Positions 13,859 through 20,947 of a DNA stretch of 28,589 nucleotides are shown in pieces (the first letter of the stretch is position 1; every line of letters begins with the position of its first letter). The notes beneath the pieces are model-generated. The model searched no databases. It was not told the DNA's origin and saw only the letters and a list, made by a program, of their open reading frames with translations. Source of the stretch: a virus; IMG/VR virus record IMGVR_UViG_3300050138_000569, positions 1 to 28,589 of that record; one strand, written 5' to 3'. Made by a program: the position numbers and the translations under genes.

Positions 13859-14080
13859 ATGGCGAGATTTTTGGATAGCAGGCGGTTGGCCGAAAAGTTG
13901 GAGGCCGCGCTTGGCCACAAGCCCAACCCATCAACAATTTGGCGGCAAGAGAAGCTCAATCGTTTTCCGAAGCGTCTTCGCCTGTTCCCCAATTCGCGCT
14001 CGCTATGGGTCGAAGACGAAATCGATGCGTGGCTTGCTCAAAAGATAGTCGAGCGCGACGCGACCGTTAAGGCAGCCTAG
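13859..14080 (+). CDS. AlpA-family HTH regulator / excisionase, 73 aa
   Basis: This small DNA-binding protein has the excisionase/AlpA plan: MARFLDSRRLAEKLEAALG, then a recognition segment (PSTIWRQEKLNRFPKRLRLF), a wing (SRSLWVEDEIDAWLAQKI) and a short tail. The 'VEDEIDAWL' motif after the wing is typical. A good RBS (GAGGAA) precedes the ATG. AlpA proteins activate or direct excision of the neighbouring integrase's element, and the distance of about 0.7 kb from int fits. An inverted repeat upstream and a terminator downstream make it a stand-alone unit. Confidence 0.75.
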   Translation: MARFLDSRRLAEKLEAALGHKPNPSTIWRQEKLNRFPKRLRLFPNSRSLWVEDEIDAWLAQKIVERDATVKAA

Positions 14081-14084
14081 GAAA

Positions 14085-14114
14085 ACGAAACGGCGGCCGG
14101 GTTAGGGCCGCCGT
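14085..14114. terminator. Bidirectional hairpin terminator after the AlpA gene
   Basis: ACGGCGGCC (14090-14098) pairs perfectly with GGCCGCCGT (14106-14114) around a 7-base loop. On the minus strand it is followed by TTTCGTTTTCC, a good terminator tail. On the plus strand the tail (ctggatttct) is weaker. It insulates the AlpA unit from the operon starting at 14203. Confidence 0.6.
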
Positions 14115-14202
14115 CTGGATTTCTACGGGCAACAATCAATCGCTGGCAAGCGATGCTGATTTAAGCCCGCCGCGAATCAAAAGCAAGCGCGACGAGGCTC
14201 AC

Positions 14203-14451
14203 ATGAACGACCAGACCCAAATCAGCCCACGATCGCGGGACCAACGCACATCGCGGGCTGCGCCAATTACGCCCTGGCGCCGGCGGCACCGCGAGAAAAT
14301 GCGGCTCCGGGCCAAGCGCCTGCAATGGCCCTTTAAGCTTGCTGAGCGCGAGGCAAATAAACTTCGGATGAGGGTCGTGAGAGCCCGCCGGAAAGGCGCC
14401 GGCGATCAGATTGCCGCGCGCCAGCCCGCAACACACCAGCTTCCACAATGA
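14203..14451 (+). CDS. Small basic protein, 82 aa; first gene of the coupled replication operon
   Basis: The ATG at 14203 has GAGG 6 bases upstream. The product is strongly basic (PWRRRHREKMRLRAKRL, VVRARRKGAG) with an Arg/Lys-rich helical centre, likely to bind DNA or RNA. It has no recognisable family. Its stop overlaps the next start as ATGA, which begins a chain of genes joined this way up to 17772. Confidence 0.55.
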   Translation: MNDQTQISPRSRDQRTSRAAPITPWRRRHREKMRLRAKRLQWPFKLAEREANKLRMRVVRARRKGAGDQIAARQPATHQLPQ

Positions 14452-14621
14452 GGGATCGATACAAAAATACGGGCGATCGGCAGCGGATCCAGCGCGGCCG
14501 CAGCTTGTGGCGGTCGCCCCGTTTGAGAAAAGACGAGTTGCGCACAATGGCGGCGGAAGCATTTCGGAACACCGCGATCATCAAGGTTCAGCGGGTACAG
14601 CCGAGCAAGGCTAAGCGATGA
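14448..14621 (+). CDS. Very small basic protein, 57 aa
   Basis: A 57-residue frame starts in the ATGA overlap with the gene before and ends in an ATGA overlap with the gene after. The sequence starts MRDRYKNTGDRQRIQRGRS and is highly basic, with one hydrophobic patch (TMAAEAFRNTAIIKV). No family is seen. Support comes from the consistent overlap chain rather than from homology. Confidence 0.45.
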   Translation: MRDRYKNTGDRQRIQRGRSLWRSPRLRKDELRTMAAEAFRNTAIIKVQRVQPSKAKR

Positions 14622-14773
14622 TTGACACCCGCGAGCCACGTCCAATCTTCCTGATCCGTTTGCGTGCGGAAAAGGGCGTCGATGCCCTGCGCGCTTTACG
14701 GGCAGCATTGAAGGTGTTGGGCCGACGCTTCGGCCTGCGCGCGGTTGAGGTGCGCGAGGAATCGAATGAATAG
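14618..14773 (+). CDS. Very small protein, 51 aa
   Basis: This starts in the ATGA overlap at 14618 (MIDTREPRPIFLIRLRAEKG) and ends 8 bases into the next gene. The pattern, a beta strand (PIFLIRL) followed by a helix (GVDALRALRAALKVLGRRFG) and a short strand (LRAVEV), is like small phage proteins found beside primase or resolvase genes in alphaproteobacteria. No firm family can be given. Confidence 0.5.
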   Translation: MIDTREPRPIFLIRLRAEKGVDALRALRAALKVLGRRFGLRAVEVREESNE

Positions 14774-14975
14774 CCCCGCCCCCGCCGTCGATCCGCTCGA
14801 GGTTTTAAAGCTGCGCGCTTGGGCGCGCGCGAGGTTGTACGCCGAAAATCTGCTCGAGCTCGGCGAAGCGGTCGACGTTTTGCAAGACGCAGCAGAGCAA
14901 AGCGGCCTTGTCCGCGCGATAGGGGCCACCGGCGTGCAGGAAATTCTCGCGGCGGCCTTCGAGGAGGCACGATGA
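14766..14975 (+). CDS. Small helical protein, 69 aa
   Basis: The ATG at 14766 (MNSPAPAVDPLEVLKLRAWA) has GAGGAA just upstream and overlaps the previous stop. After a Pro-rich start, the rest is a helical hairpin (LRAWARARLYAENLLELGEA and VDVLQDAAEQSGLVRAIG). This fits a small adaptor or dimerising protein. No known family is recognised. It overlaps the next gene by 4 bases (ATGA). Confidence 0.55.
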   Translation: MNSPAPAVDPLEVLKLRAWARARLYAENLLELGEAVDVLQDAAEQSGLVRAIGATGVQEILAAAFEEAR

Positions 14976-15316
14976 CCGACGCCGCCAGCTCCACCATCAC
15001 CGCGCCGGACTTGCTCACCAAGGTGATCGACCAGGCGCGCGAGCGCATTGAAGCGATTCCACCGCCGGCGACGAAAAAGATCGTTCATATTTTTTGGGCC
15101 GCGGCTAAGCAGGCACGCGATCTCGGCGCCAGCAAAGTAGTTCACGACGCCTTCATGGCGTTGGCGATCGACGTCAACCTGATCGCCAAGAATGGCCGAT
15201 GGACCGGCACCGATGTGCGCGAGAGTATCCGCCGATATGGCGCGGAAAATATATCGCACGCGATCACCTGGGCGCTGCGCGGCTGGAACCCGTTTGAGAA
15301 AGGCCCGCTAAAATGA
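14972..15316 (+). CDS. Hypothetical protein, 114 aa, coupled to the RepA-like ATPase
   Basis: It begins in an ATGA overlap (MTDAASSTITAPDLLTKVID) and ends in one with the ATPase gene. The frame is open further upstream, but the overlap start is the sensible one. The C-terminal half (DVNLIAKNGRWTGTDVRESI, RRYGAENISHAITWALRGWNPF) resembles short DNA-binding or helicase-loader segments and has a repeated aromatic pattern. A helicase-associated role is inferred from its tight link to the ATPase; no family is identified. Confidence 0.6.
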   Translation: MTDAASSTITAPDLLTKVIDQARERIEAIPPPATKKIVHIFWAAAKQARDLGASKVVHDAFMALAIDVNLIAKNGRWTGTDVRESIRRYGAENISHAITWALRGWNPFEKGPLK

Positions 15317-16632
15317 AAACGGCCACCGAGCAATTCGCGGACGAATTCAATCGCGGAATAGATGAAGAGCTAGAGCGCATTGAGCCGAAGGCGAAGGTTC
15401 TCGAATTCAACGACGCGCCCGCGCAAACGAATGGGCACGAGGGCGGCGCCTGGGACAACGAGACACCACCGGCAACGAGCGCCGGCGGAAACGGGCTGGC
15501 GCCGGGCGATGGCACGGCTGAGCCGATCATGCTGGCAAAGAGTTTTACCCCGGTCGCAATCGATGACGTCACGCTCTCTGCTGAGCCAGCATGGGCGATT
15601 CATCGGCTGCTGCCAGCGCGAGGGCTCGCCTGCATTGTCGGCCCGCCAAAATCCGGCAAGTCATTCCTCGCGAGCGATGCCCTTTTCTCGATTGCGAGGA
15701 ATGTGCCCTACGCCGGCCGCGCCGTCCTGCAGGGCCCGGTGATCTACCTTACCGGCGAGGGCGTTTCGGGGTTTAAGCGCCGCATGATTGCGCTTCGCCG
15801 GCATCATGGCGTCGAGGGCCAGGGCGTTCCGTTTTTTATGATCGAGGAAGTTCCGGATCTTGGGTCTGAGACAACCGACGCGCACCAACTCATCGCGGTG
15901 CTTGACAGGTTCATTGCGGATCGAGGATTGCCGCCGCCCCGGGCTATCGCGCTCGACACGCTGGCCCGCTGCATGGGGAGCGGCGACGAAAATACAGCGA
16001 AGGACATGGGCCGCTTCGTCGACCGCTGCGGGATCATCGAGCGGCATTACCGCTGCCTAGTCGTTCCGATCCACCACATGGGCAAGGACCCGGGCAGGAA
16101 GGGCCGCGGCTCGAATTCCCTAAATGGCGGATCAGACGTTACCTGGGAAGTGGAAAAACTCGACGGCTACAGCCGCGTCAAAATCGAGGAAATGAAAGAC
16201 GGGCCGGAAGGCGCAACTTGGACTTTCCGGCTTTTGCCGGTCGAGATCGGGGATACAAGCGCAACTTTTGACGACGCGAAGGAAGGTGCCGAAACGATGA
16301 CTTGCGTGGTCGAAATCGTGTCCGAGCCGGCCCTGGCGCAACCAAGCGCAACTAAATCGAGGCGACCGCCGACCGGCGTGGCGGGCGACCTCTTGAAGAT
16401 CATCAAGCACGCGATCGAAGAAGCCGGACAGACCAACATAGACAGCGTGGCAGCACCCCGCGGCGCACGCGCTGTCAACCACGACCTGCTGAAAAACTAT
16501 TGCAGCACAATGGATTGGCAGCAAGATCGAAAGCCCAACGCATTCCGCGCCGTGCTCTCCAAAAGTCTAAGTCAACTACGCGCACGCGATACGATCGGCT
16601 TCGATCAGCGGTGGATATGGGTGACACCATGA
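15313..16632 (+). CDS. repA: RepA-like AAA/RecA-fold ATPase (replicative helicase-like)
   Basis: The 439-residue protein has an acidic, flexible N-terminus to about residue 75, then an AAA_25/RepA ATPase core: Walker A GPPKSGKS (110-117), a VIYLTGEGVSGFKRR segment (143-157), Walker B AIALDT (211-216), and the sensor VPIHHMGKDP (251-260) typical of plasmid RSF1010 RepA-like hexameric helicases. The C-terminus looks like a winged helix (LLKNYCSTMDWQQDRKPNAF, WIWVTP). It probably opens or unwinds the element's DNA at the iterons that begin inside its 3' half and continue past its stop. No primase domain is present, unlike the analogous protein of element 1. Confidence 0.85.
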   Translation: MKTATEQFADEFNRGIDEELERIEPKAKVLEFNDAPAQTNGHEGGAWDNETPPATSAGGNGLAPGDGTAEPIMLAKSFTPVAIDDVTLSAEPAWAIHRLLPARGLACIVGPPKSGKSFLASDALFSIARNVPYAGRAVLQGPVIYLTGEGVSGFKRRMIALRRHHGVEGQGVPFFMIEEVPDLGSETTDAHQLIAVLDRFIADRGLPPPRAIALDTLARCMGSGDENTAKDMGRFVDRCGIIERHYRCLVVPIHHMGKDPGRKGRGSNSLNGGSDVTWEVEKLDGYSRVKIEEMKDGPEGATWTFRLLPVEIGDTSATFDDAKEGAETMTCVVEIVSEPALAQPSATKSRRPPTGVAGDLLKIIKHAIEEAGQTNIDSVAAPRGARAVNHDLLKNYCSTMDWQQDRKPNAFRAVLSKSLSQLRARDTIGFDQRWIWVTP

Positions 16633-17033
16633 CAACCGCAACTGCGCAACTAAAGCGCAACTTGGCGCAACTATTCCCGGTTGGCACTGCCTTAAACCCA
16701 AGCGCAACTAGCGCAACTGAGTTGCTAAAGAGAGAGTTGCAAAGTTGCTCTCTCCCTCGCGCCTCGGCTCAGCACTCCGCGCCTACCATCGCTCGCTCTC
16801 GGCTTCGCCTTCGCTCGCTCTGCGGCGCATCACCACCACGGTGCACCAGCATGACCACCAGCACCCTCGCCCGCACGTCAGCCAAAGCCCATCAACCGGA
16901 ACACCCTGAAGGCCATTTAAAGCCGCACAGCACAAAGCCGGATGCAGAAACAAAACGAGGCGCAAAAGGGCGGGGAATAGGTATTCGATGCTCACGCACG
17001 CGCCAAAACATTCTGAAAAGAGGCCGACGATGA
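16629..17033 (+). CDS. Low-complexity ORF overlying the iteron array, 134 aa (doubtful protein)
   Basis: The ATG overlaps the ATPase stop (ATGA) and the stop overlaps the next start, so the frame fits the coupled chain. The protein itself is unconvincing: MTTATAQLKRNLAQLFPVG reflects the DNA repeats read in shifting frames, followed by Ser/Arg/His-rich low complexity. An internal ATG at 16851 (MTTSTLARTS) might begin a shorter product. The open frame may persist mainly so that ribosomes reach the following gene, with the DNA serving as origin. Function unknown. Confidence 0.35.
   Translation: MTTATAQLKRNLAQLFPVGTALNPSATSATELLKRELQSCSLPRASAQHSAPTIARSRLRLRSLCGASPPRCTSMTTSTLARTSAKAHQPEHPEGHLKPHSTKPDAETKRGAKGRGIGIRCSRTRQNILKRGRR
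16636..16754. repeat. Iteron array, consensus GCGCAACT: probable replication origin of element 2
   Basis: GCGCAACT or a one-base variant occurs at 16636 (CCGCAACT), 16644, 16655, 16665, 16702 and 16711. The inverted core AGTTGC follows at 16720, 16735 and 16743. The motif also occurs in the ATPase gene at 16211, 16259, 16336 (variant) and 16346. GCAACT-g-AGTTGC at 16713-16725 is a perfect palindrome, and GAGAGAG (16730-16736) pairs with CTCTCTC (16748-16754). Spacings near 9-11 bp match one helical turn. An origin role is inferred. Confidence 0.65.
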
Positions 17034-17509
17034 ATAAGCCCACGCGCCAGGCGCTCGCTGTGCACGGTCGATCCGCGCCGCACCGCGTCACCGGCAAGCT
17101 GCGAACCGCGATCGAGCGGATGATCTGGCAAGGCGATAAGCGCGCTGATGCAGCCGTGGCCGCCGGCATGACCGATCATGGATTGCGCTCGGCGCTGCGA
17201 AAATCGCATGTAAAGGCGGCCTATCTCGCCGAGCTCGATTTGCTGCGGACCAGCGAGCGGGCCCGCAATGTGCACGCCCTGGTCGACGTTAGGGACGCCA
17301 GCGACAACGCGATGGCGCGGGTTGCCGCAGCGAAGGAGCTCGAGCGCAGCGCCGAACAGCAGCCACCCTTCGCGGGCAGCGGTGTGCGCCCAGGCCTTCT
17401 GATCGTCGTTGTTGATCCGCAGGGCCGAGCATTGCCGACGCAGCCAGTGCAGCCCGCGCCGCGCGTGATCGAGCTCACGGCGAACAGCGAAGACGATGCC
17501 GCGGAATGA
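17030..17509 (+). CDS. Terminase-small-subunit-like HTH protein, 159 aa
   Basis: The ATG at 17030 has GAGG 8 bases upstream and overlaps the previous stop. Residues 25-110 have the layout of TerS-like HTH proteins: TGKLRTAIERMIWQGDKRAD, then AAVAAGMTDHGLRSALRKSH (the DNA-binding helix pair, equivalent to the 'AAxxAGxSxxxxxxxLxxxxV' motif), then a long oligomerising helix (LDLLRTSERARNVHALVDVR and NAMARVAAAKELERSAEQQ). The C-terminus is Pro/hydrophobic (GLLIVVVDPQGRALP). If it is a TerS, it would let a helper phage's packaging motor accept element DNA, since no TerL is present here. A plain transcription factor cannot be excluded. Confidence 0.6.
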   Translation: MNKPTRQALAVHGRSAPHRVTGKLRTAIERMIWQGDKRADAAVAAGMTDHGLRSALRKSHVKAAYLAELDLLRTSERARNVHALVDVRDASDNAMARVAAAKELERSAEQQPPFAGSGVRPGLLIVVVDPQGRALPTQPVQPAPRVIELTANSEDDAAE

Positions 17510-17772
17510 GCAACTATCTTCCCCCGACGACCGCAGCACCGCGCAGCCGCGGGCTCGACGGCGAGGACGACGATGCACAATCCAACGACAAACTAGCAGT
17601 CAATCAGTTGGCCGAGCGAACAGAAACGCATGCAGACAAGGGCTTTGTGGCCTGCTGGCCCACCCAACGCTCAAATCTGGCAACGGCTTGGCAACAGCGG
17701 TGCGCGTTCGGCGCTTCGATCGATACGCGGACAGGCGCCGAACCTTGCGCGCGCGTGCCTTTACTTCGGTGA
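17506..17772 (+). CDS. Small hypothetical protein, 88 aa
   Basis: Last member of the overlap chain: it starts in the ATGA at 17506 (MSNYLPPTTAAPRSRGLDGE). The composition is acidic and polar at first (DGEDDDAQSNDKLAVNQLAE), then less regular (ACWPTQRSNLATAWQQRCAF). No family or motif is recognised. Competing open frames cover the same bases (17496-17888 and 17630-17866) and codon bias is not decisive, so the protein is uncertain. From 17773 to 17954 I see no gene. Confidence 0.35.
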   Translation: MSNYLPPTTAAPRSRGLDGEDDDAQSNDKLAVNQLAERTETHADKGFVACWPTQRSNLATAWQQRCAFGASIDTRTGAEPCARVPLLR

Positions 17773-17954
17773 GAGTCAGAGGGAGCGCACGCCAGCGCGG
17801 CACACGGCGCGACCAGCGCCTCGCAGGAGGGCCCCGGCACCCTCGCGAGCTCAGAAAGTCCATTAGCGACGACCGGGGGCAAAACTGAGTGTTCGCCCGC
17901 GCCGCTCGATTTGCTCATCCATCCTCGCCATTAGAACACCCGGAGGCTGAAAAT

Positions 17955-18224
17955 ATGGTGACACCGAAAATCTCAGGACTGGAAAAGCCGGAAGGCATCA
18001 CGTTTGAAACGTGGGCCGATTTTGGCGCGGTGGTGTCGACGACGGCGAGTGGCGATCAACCGCGCTTTGCGTTTCTCATCACGTCGCTGGCCGGGCGTGG
18101 CGTTGCGTGGGTTGAGAGTGGCGCGGACGTGCTGGCGCTCGCTGCCGAGTTGGAGCACGCGGCCGGCGCCTTGCGGCAGCACGGCACGGACATGGGGCCG
18201 GACGCGGCCGGCAAGCCGAATTGA
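17955..18224 (+). CDS. Hypothetical protein, 89 aa
   Basis: The ATG at 17955 has a strong GGAGG 9 bases upstream; a longer frame from 17889 has no such site. It is a compact soluble protein: MVTPKISGLEKPEGITFETW, a beta-rich centre (QPRFAFLITSLAGRGVAWV) and a helix (GADVLALAAELEHAAGALRQ). It ends DAAGKPN, like the unrelated-looking gene at 24703 (GAPAEKPN), and the DNA around both stops is similar. No family is recognised. Confidence 0.6.
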   Translation: MVTPKISGLEKPEGITFETWADFGAVVSTTASGDQPRFAFLITSLAGRGVAWVESGADVLALAAELEHAAGALRQHGTDMGPDAAGKPN

Positions 18225-18255
18225 TCGCGCGCGGCTGGGCTTTCCCGCAGATTAC

Positions 18256-18275
18256 GCGCGCCCCCGAGGGCGCGC
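18256..18275. terminator. Perfect GC hairpin between genes
   Basis: GCGCGCCC (18256-18263) pairs with GGGCGCGC (18268-18275) around a CCGA loop. There is no U-run, so it may be a pause or mRNA-stabilising hairpin rather than a terminator. It lies 31 bp after the 89-aa gene. Confidence 0.35.
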
Positions 18276-18350
18276 CTGTGTCCCGAGGCGGTGCGTTGTA
18301 AGAAAATTTGAGGCGTGCCATCGAGCAGACGACCGATTGGAGGCGCGACG

Positions 18351-18665
18351 ATGATTGAGCGGATCGATACCGCGAATTGGGGCAATGCGAAGCCCGGCAG
18401 CACGCTGGCGACGGTCGATGACTATGCGGCGGTTGTCGCGGCGCTGCGCGCGCGCAAGCGGGCGCTGAGCCTGAGCAGCGCCGAGATCGCGGCGCGGTGC
18501 GGCTTGGGCGAAAGCTACGTCAGGAAAATACTGACCGGCTCGAAAATTCTCGGGCCATTGACGCTTCCGCTGATGCTGGCGGTGCTCGGCCTGCGCATCG
18601 CGGTCCTCGCCGCCGAGACGCCGCGGCCGGGTGTTCCGAAACGAAATCACAGCGAGGCGGCATGA
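18351..18665 (+). CDS. XRE-like HTH regulator, 104 aa
   Basis: GGAGG lies 7 bases before the ATG at 18351 (MIERIDTANWGNAKPG). Residues 25-70 form a Cro/C1-type HTH: VVAALRARKRALSLSSAEIA, ARCGLGESYVRKILTGSK, with 'SSAEIAARCGL' as the first helix-turn and 'ESYVRKILTG' as the recognition helix. It continues LGPLTLPLMLAVLGLRIAVL. This tail matches that of the protein at 20270 (KILAPNRSKNVGPKTFGPLL, LLGIKLIAV), so the two are probably distant paralogues. It likely represses or times element genes. Confidence 0.72.
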   Translation: MIERIDTANWGNAKPGSTLATVDDYAAVVAALRARKRALSLSSAEIAARCGLGESYVRKILTGSKILGPLTLPLMLAVLGLRIAVLAAETPRPGVPKRNHSEAA

Positions 18666-18862
18666 GGATCACGGTCGAAATCACCGCGCCGAAGCGGGAA
18701 AAGGCGACGGGCGAGCGAGAGGCGCAAGCCCGCATTGCCGAATTTTCCGCGGCCTTGCGGCTCGTGTCCGACCGGCTCGCAAATACAGGCGCCCAAAATG
18801 GCGAGCAAGGATTTGAGTTCGGCGAGCTCAAGGGAAGCTACAAATTTATAGAGGGAGAATGA
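18662..18862 (+). CDS. Small hypothetical protein, 66 aa
   Basis: It starts in the ATGA overlap with the regulator gene (MRITVEITAPKREKATGERE). A beta strand (RITVEITA) is followed by a charged helix (AQARIAEFSAALRLVSDRLA) and an acidic C-terminus (EFGELKGSYKFIEGE). No family is recognised. It is co-translated with the XRE-like gene and the next gene begins 4 bases after its stop. Confidence 0.55.
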   Translation: MRITVEITAPKREKATGEREAQARIAEFSAALRLVSDRLANTGAQNGEQGFEFGELKGSYKFIEGE

Positions 18863-18865
18863 GCC

Positions 18866-19066
18866 ATGGCTGCGCCAACGTTTTCGGTAACAAGCGCGCT
18901 TCCCGTCAGTGAGACGCGCGCGATCGAAGTCGCGTGGATCGCCCGCTACCTAGATCTCGTCGCGCATGACGTTCGCTCGGCCGGTGGCACAAAAAGTAGT
19001 GGAACAATCACAGCCGCGGGGCTGACTCTCGGGACGTGGAGTTACACGGCTGGGGCCGCGTCTTAG
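18866..19066 (+). CDS. Small phage-structural-like protein, 66 aa
   Basis: GGGAG lies upstream of the ATG (MAAPTFSVTSALPVSETRAI). Short Ser/Thr/Gly-rich strands (SSGTITAAGLTLGTWSYTAG) surround one central helix (VAWIARYLDLVAHDV), a composition often seen in small phage decoration or head proteins. This is a compositional judgement, not a family match. It precedes the scaffold-like gene, as small head proteins often do. Confidence 0.5.
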   Translation: MAAPTFSVTSALPVSETRAIEVAWIARYLDLVAHDVRSAGGTKSSGTITAAGLTLGTWSYTAGAAS

Positions 19067-19120
19067 CGCGTAATCGATGTAGGTACGCACGATGCGCGGA
19101 GATTTGAAGGGCATGAAAAA

Positions 19121-20011
19121 ATGACGGACATTCCAGCGCCAGGCGCACAGTCACCACCGGCCGGTGGCCAGCAGCAATCCGGCGCGGCACCTGCGGGCAA
19201 CAGTCAGCCCCTCGAGCAACTCGACCGGCAGGCTCAGCACCAGCAGCAGCAACGGCCGCCCGAAAATCCGAATACGCGCGGCCACTCGCCGGCGCGCGAC
19301 GCTAGGGAAGCGGCCGCCGTTCGACAGCCGGGCGATCAGCAGCAGAGCGACCAGCAGCAGCAACAGCAGCCCACCGGCTCTGATGAGGTGCAGATCGGCG
19401 ACGTCAAGATCAGCCCCGACAAATTCAAAGAAATTATGCAGCGTCAGGGCGCGGAAGATGCGCGGAAGCTGACGCTGCCGACCAGCGCCGAAGGCTATGA
19501 ATTGAAAGTGCCAGCGGATTTCAAACCGCCCGGCGACGTCAAATTTGAATTCAACAAAGACGATCCGGTGCTCGCGAACGCCCGAAAATTGGCGCTCGCA
19601 CGCGGAATGGATCAGGGCACGTTTTCGGATTTTCTCGGCGTCTACGCAGCCGAGCGGATTTCGGAGGCCACCAAAATCAACACCGCGCGCAATGCCGAGA
19701 TTGCGAAGCTCGGAACTATGGCGCCGCAGCGCATTGATGCGGTGAAAACCTGGGCGCACGGCACACTCGGCAGCGAGCTCGGCGGCGCGATCGAGCAAAT
19801 GCTTGTCACATCGAAGCACGTCGAGGCGTTCGAAAAGATCATCAATCAATTCAGCCGCCAAGGCGGCACGCAATTCAGCCAAGCCCACCGTGAAGGCGAG
19901 CCACCGGCGGGCAAAATCCCCGGCTACGAGAATATGAGCTTTGAACAAAAGCGCGCCGCGCAAATGAGAATGAATCCGCCAGCGCAGCGGACAACTCGCG
20001 ACATCCGGTAA
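19121..20011 (+). CDS. Phage scaffold / capsid-assembly-like protein, 296 aa
   Basis: The first 90 residues are disordered and Gln-rich (QQQSGAAPAGNS, QHQQQQRPPE, QQQSDQQQQQQP). The middle has the pattern common in scaffold or capsid-assembly proteins of tailed phages: GYELKVPADF, then NKDDPVLANARKLALARGMD, GTFSDFLGVYAAERI, where 'YELK...DPxxxxARxLAxxxGxxxxxFxxxLxxYA' is a recurrent motif. A helical region and a basic C-terminus (RMNPPAQRTTRDIR) follow, as is usual for scaffolds that contact coat protein. No coat or portal gene lies nearby, which makes a stand-alone scaffold notable: satellites such as P4 carry an external scaffold to resize helper capsids. The family call is moderate. Confidence 0.55.
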   Translation: MTDIPAPGAQSPPAGGQQQSGAAPAGNSQPLEQLDRQAQHQQQQRPPENPNTRGHSPARDAREAAAVRQPGDQQQSDQQQQQQPTGSDEVQIGDVKISPDKFKEIMQRQGAEDARKLTLPTSAEGYELKVPADFKPPGDVKFEFNKDDPVLANARKLALARGMDQGTFSDFLGVYAAERISEATKINTARNAEIAKLGTMAPQRIDAVKTWAHGTLGSELGGAIEQMLVTSKHVEAFEKIINQFSRQGGTQFSQAHREGEPPAGKIPGYENMSFEQKRAAQMRMNPPAQRTTRDIR

Positions 20012-20021
20012 TTGACCCGTG

Positions 20022-20267
20022 ATGCTCAAACCCTCGCCGCCGGAAATGTTGATCTGTTGCCATTGTGAAAGGCGGCCGGCTGCGCGAGGCGCGATCGGTG
20101 TGCCGCTTTGTCTCAAGTGCAGAACTGAATCTTTCGAGCGAACCGCGGCGGCCGAACCGAGGCCGGTGACGGTCTTATCCAACGCCACCGGGCTCGATCT
20201 CTTGATCCGGAAAGGCCAGGTGCTCATTGCATCCGGATCGCCGGGGCTTCCCTTGGAGGCAGCCTAA
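20022..20267 (+). CDS. Small zinc-ribbon protein, 81 aa
   Basis: The ATG at 20022 (MLKPSPPEMLICCHCERRPA) or GTG at 20019 could start it; the RBS is weak. Two cysteine pairs, CCHC and, after about 18 residues, CLKC, form a probable zinc ribbon (C-x2-C...C-x2-C). The C-terminal half (LLIRKGQVLIASGSPGLPLE) is beta-like. Small zinc ribbons in phage-like elements often bind nucleic acid or regulate transcription. It lies 2 bases before the next gene. Confidence 0.55.
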   Translation: MLKPSPPEMLICCHCERRPAARGAIGVPLCLKCRTESFERTAAAEPRPVTVLSNATGLDLLIRKGQVLIASGSPGLPLEAA

Positions 20268-20269
20268 TC

Positions 20270-20761
20270 ATGCTCGACCAGCGCGCATTCGCCATCATCG
20301 CCGATTACGATGGTTTTATAGCCGCGATCGTGGCGCGCATGACGGCAATCGGCATCACCCACGAAGGCTTAGAGGCCCTTGGATTTGCAAAGGGTCACGT
20401 TGGCAAAATACTAGCTCCGAATCGATCAAAAAACGTGGGACCAAAAACATTCGGCCCACTGCTCCAACTTCTCGGAATTAAGTTGATCGCGGTCGAAGAT
20501 GAAAAAATGACCGCACAGATGCGACCTCACTGGCAGAAACGCGAAAAATCTTTACCACTTCTTGCGAACGTAAGAACGCCGCCGCGCGCGACGTGGCTGT
20601 TTTCGTCAAGATCGGGCCGGAAGGCGGCGAAAGCGCGCGCGGAAAAGTTGTCGGCCAGCGAACGCCACGCAATCGCTTTGAACGCGATCACCATACGTTG
20701 GCAGCGTGAGCGTGAGAAGGAGCAGCACCGATGCAAGGCCGTTGCAAGAGCGCCCGGTTAA
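20270..20761 (+). CDS. XRE-like regulator paralogue, 163 aa
   Basis: GGAGG sits about 10 bases before the ATG (MLDQRAFAIIADYDGFIAAI). Residues 18-75 look like an HTH (VARMTAIGITHEGLEALGFA, KGHVGKILAPN) followed by VGPKTFGPLLQLLGIKLIAV, a segment recurrent in rhizobial island proteins and like that of the gene at 18351. The C-terminal half is strongly basic (RSGRKAAKARAEKLSASERH) and may be a second DNA-contacting region. Regulation of element genes is inferred. A short ORF at 24571-24663 ends with a similar tail (EKESRR...ARAPG). Confidence 0.6.
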   Translation: MLDQRAFAIIADYDGFIAAIVARMTAIGITHEGLEALGFAKGHVGKILAPNRSKNVGPKTFGPLLQLLGIKLIAVEDEKMTAQMRPHWQKREKSLPLLANVRTPPRATWLFSSRSGRKAAKARAEKLSASERHAIALNAITIRWQREREKEQHRCKAVARAPG

Positions 20762-20947
20762 TCATTGCTGCAGGTAGGCCCTATGCAGCGCACTCAATAA
20801 AGTCGATGGTCGAAGCTGAAAGCCCCGCCGTCTGCTGTCGCGGCGTTGCTCTGTTGATGTCTATCAAGCGACCTTTTGTTCCATATCAATACGCTTAGTA
20901 ATTTAATTGAGGTGACACAATTACTTAACGGTTTAGGGAAGAGTGTT

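Noticed and set aside
19151-20227. 358-aa minus-strand frame opposite the scaffold-like gene
   Set aside because: It is a mirror of the Gln-rich coding strand (Leu-rich runs from CAG repeats read backwards) and lacks an RBS.
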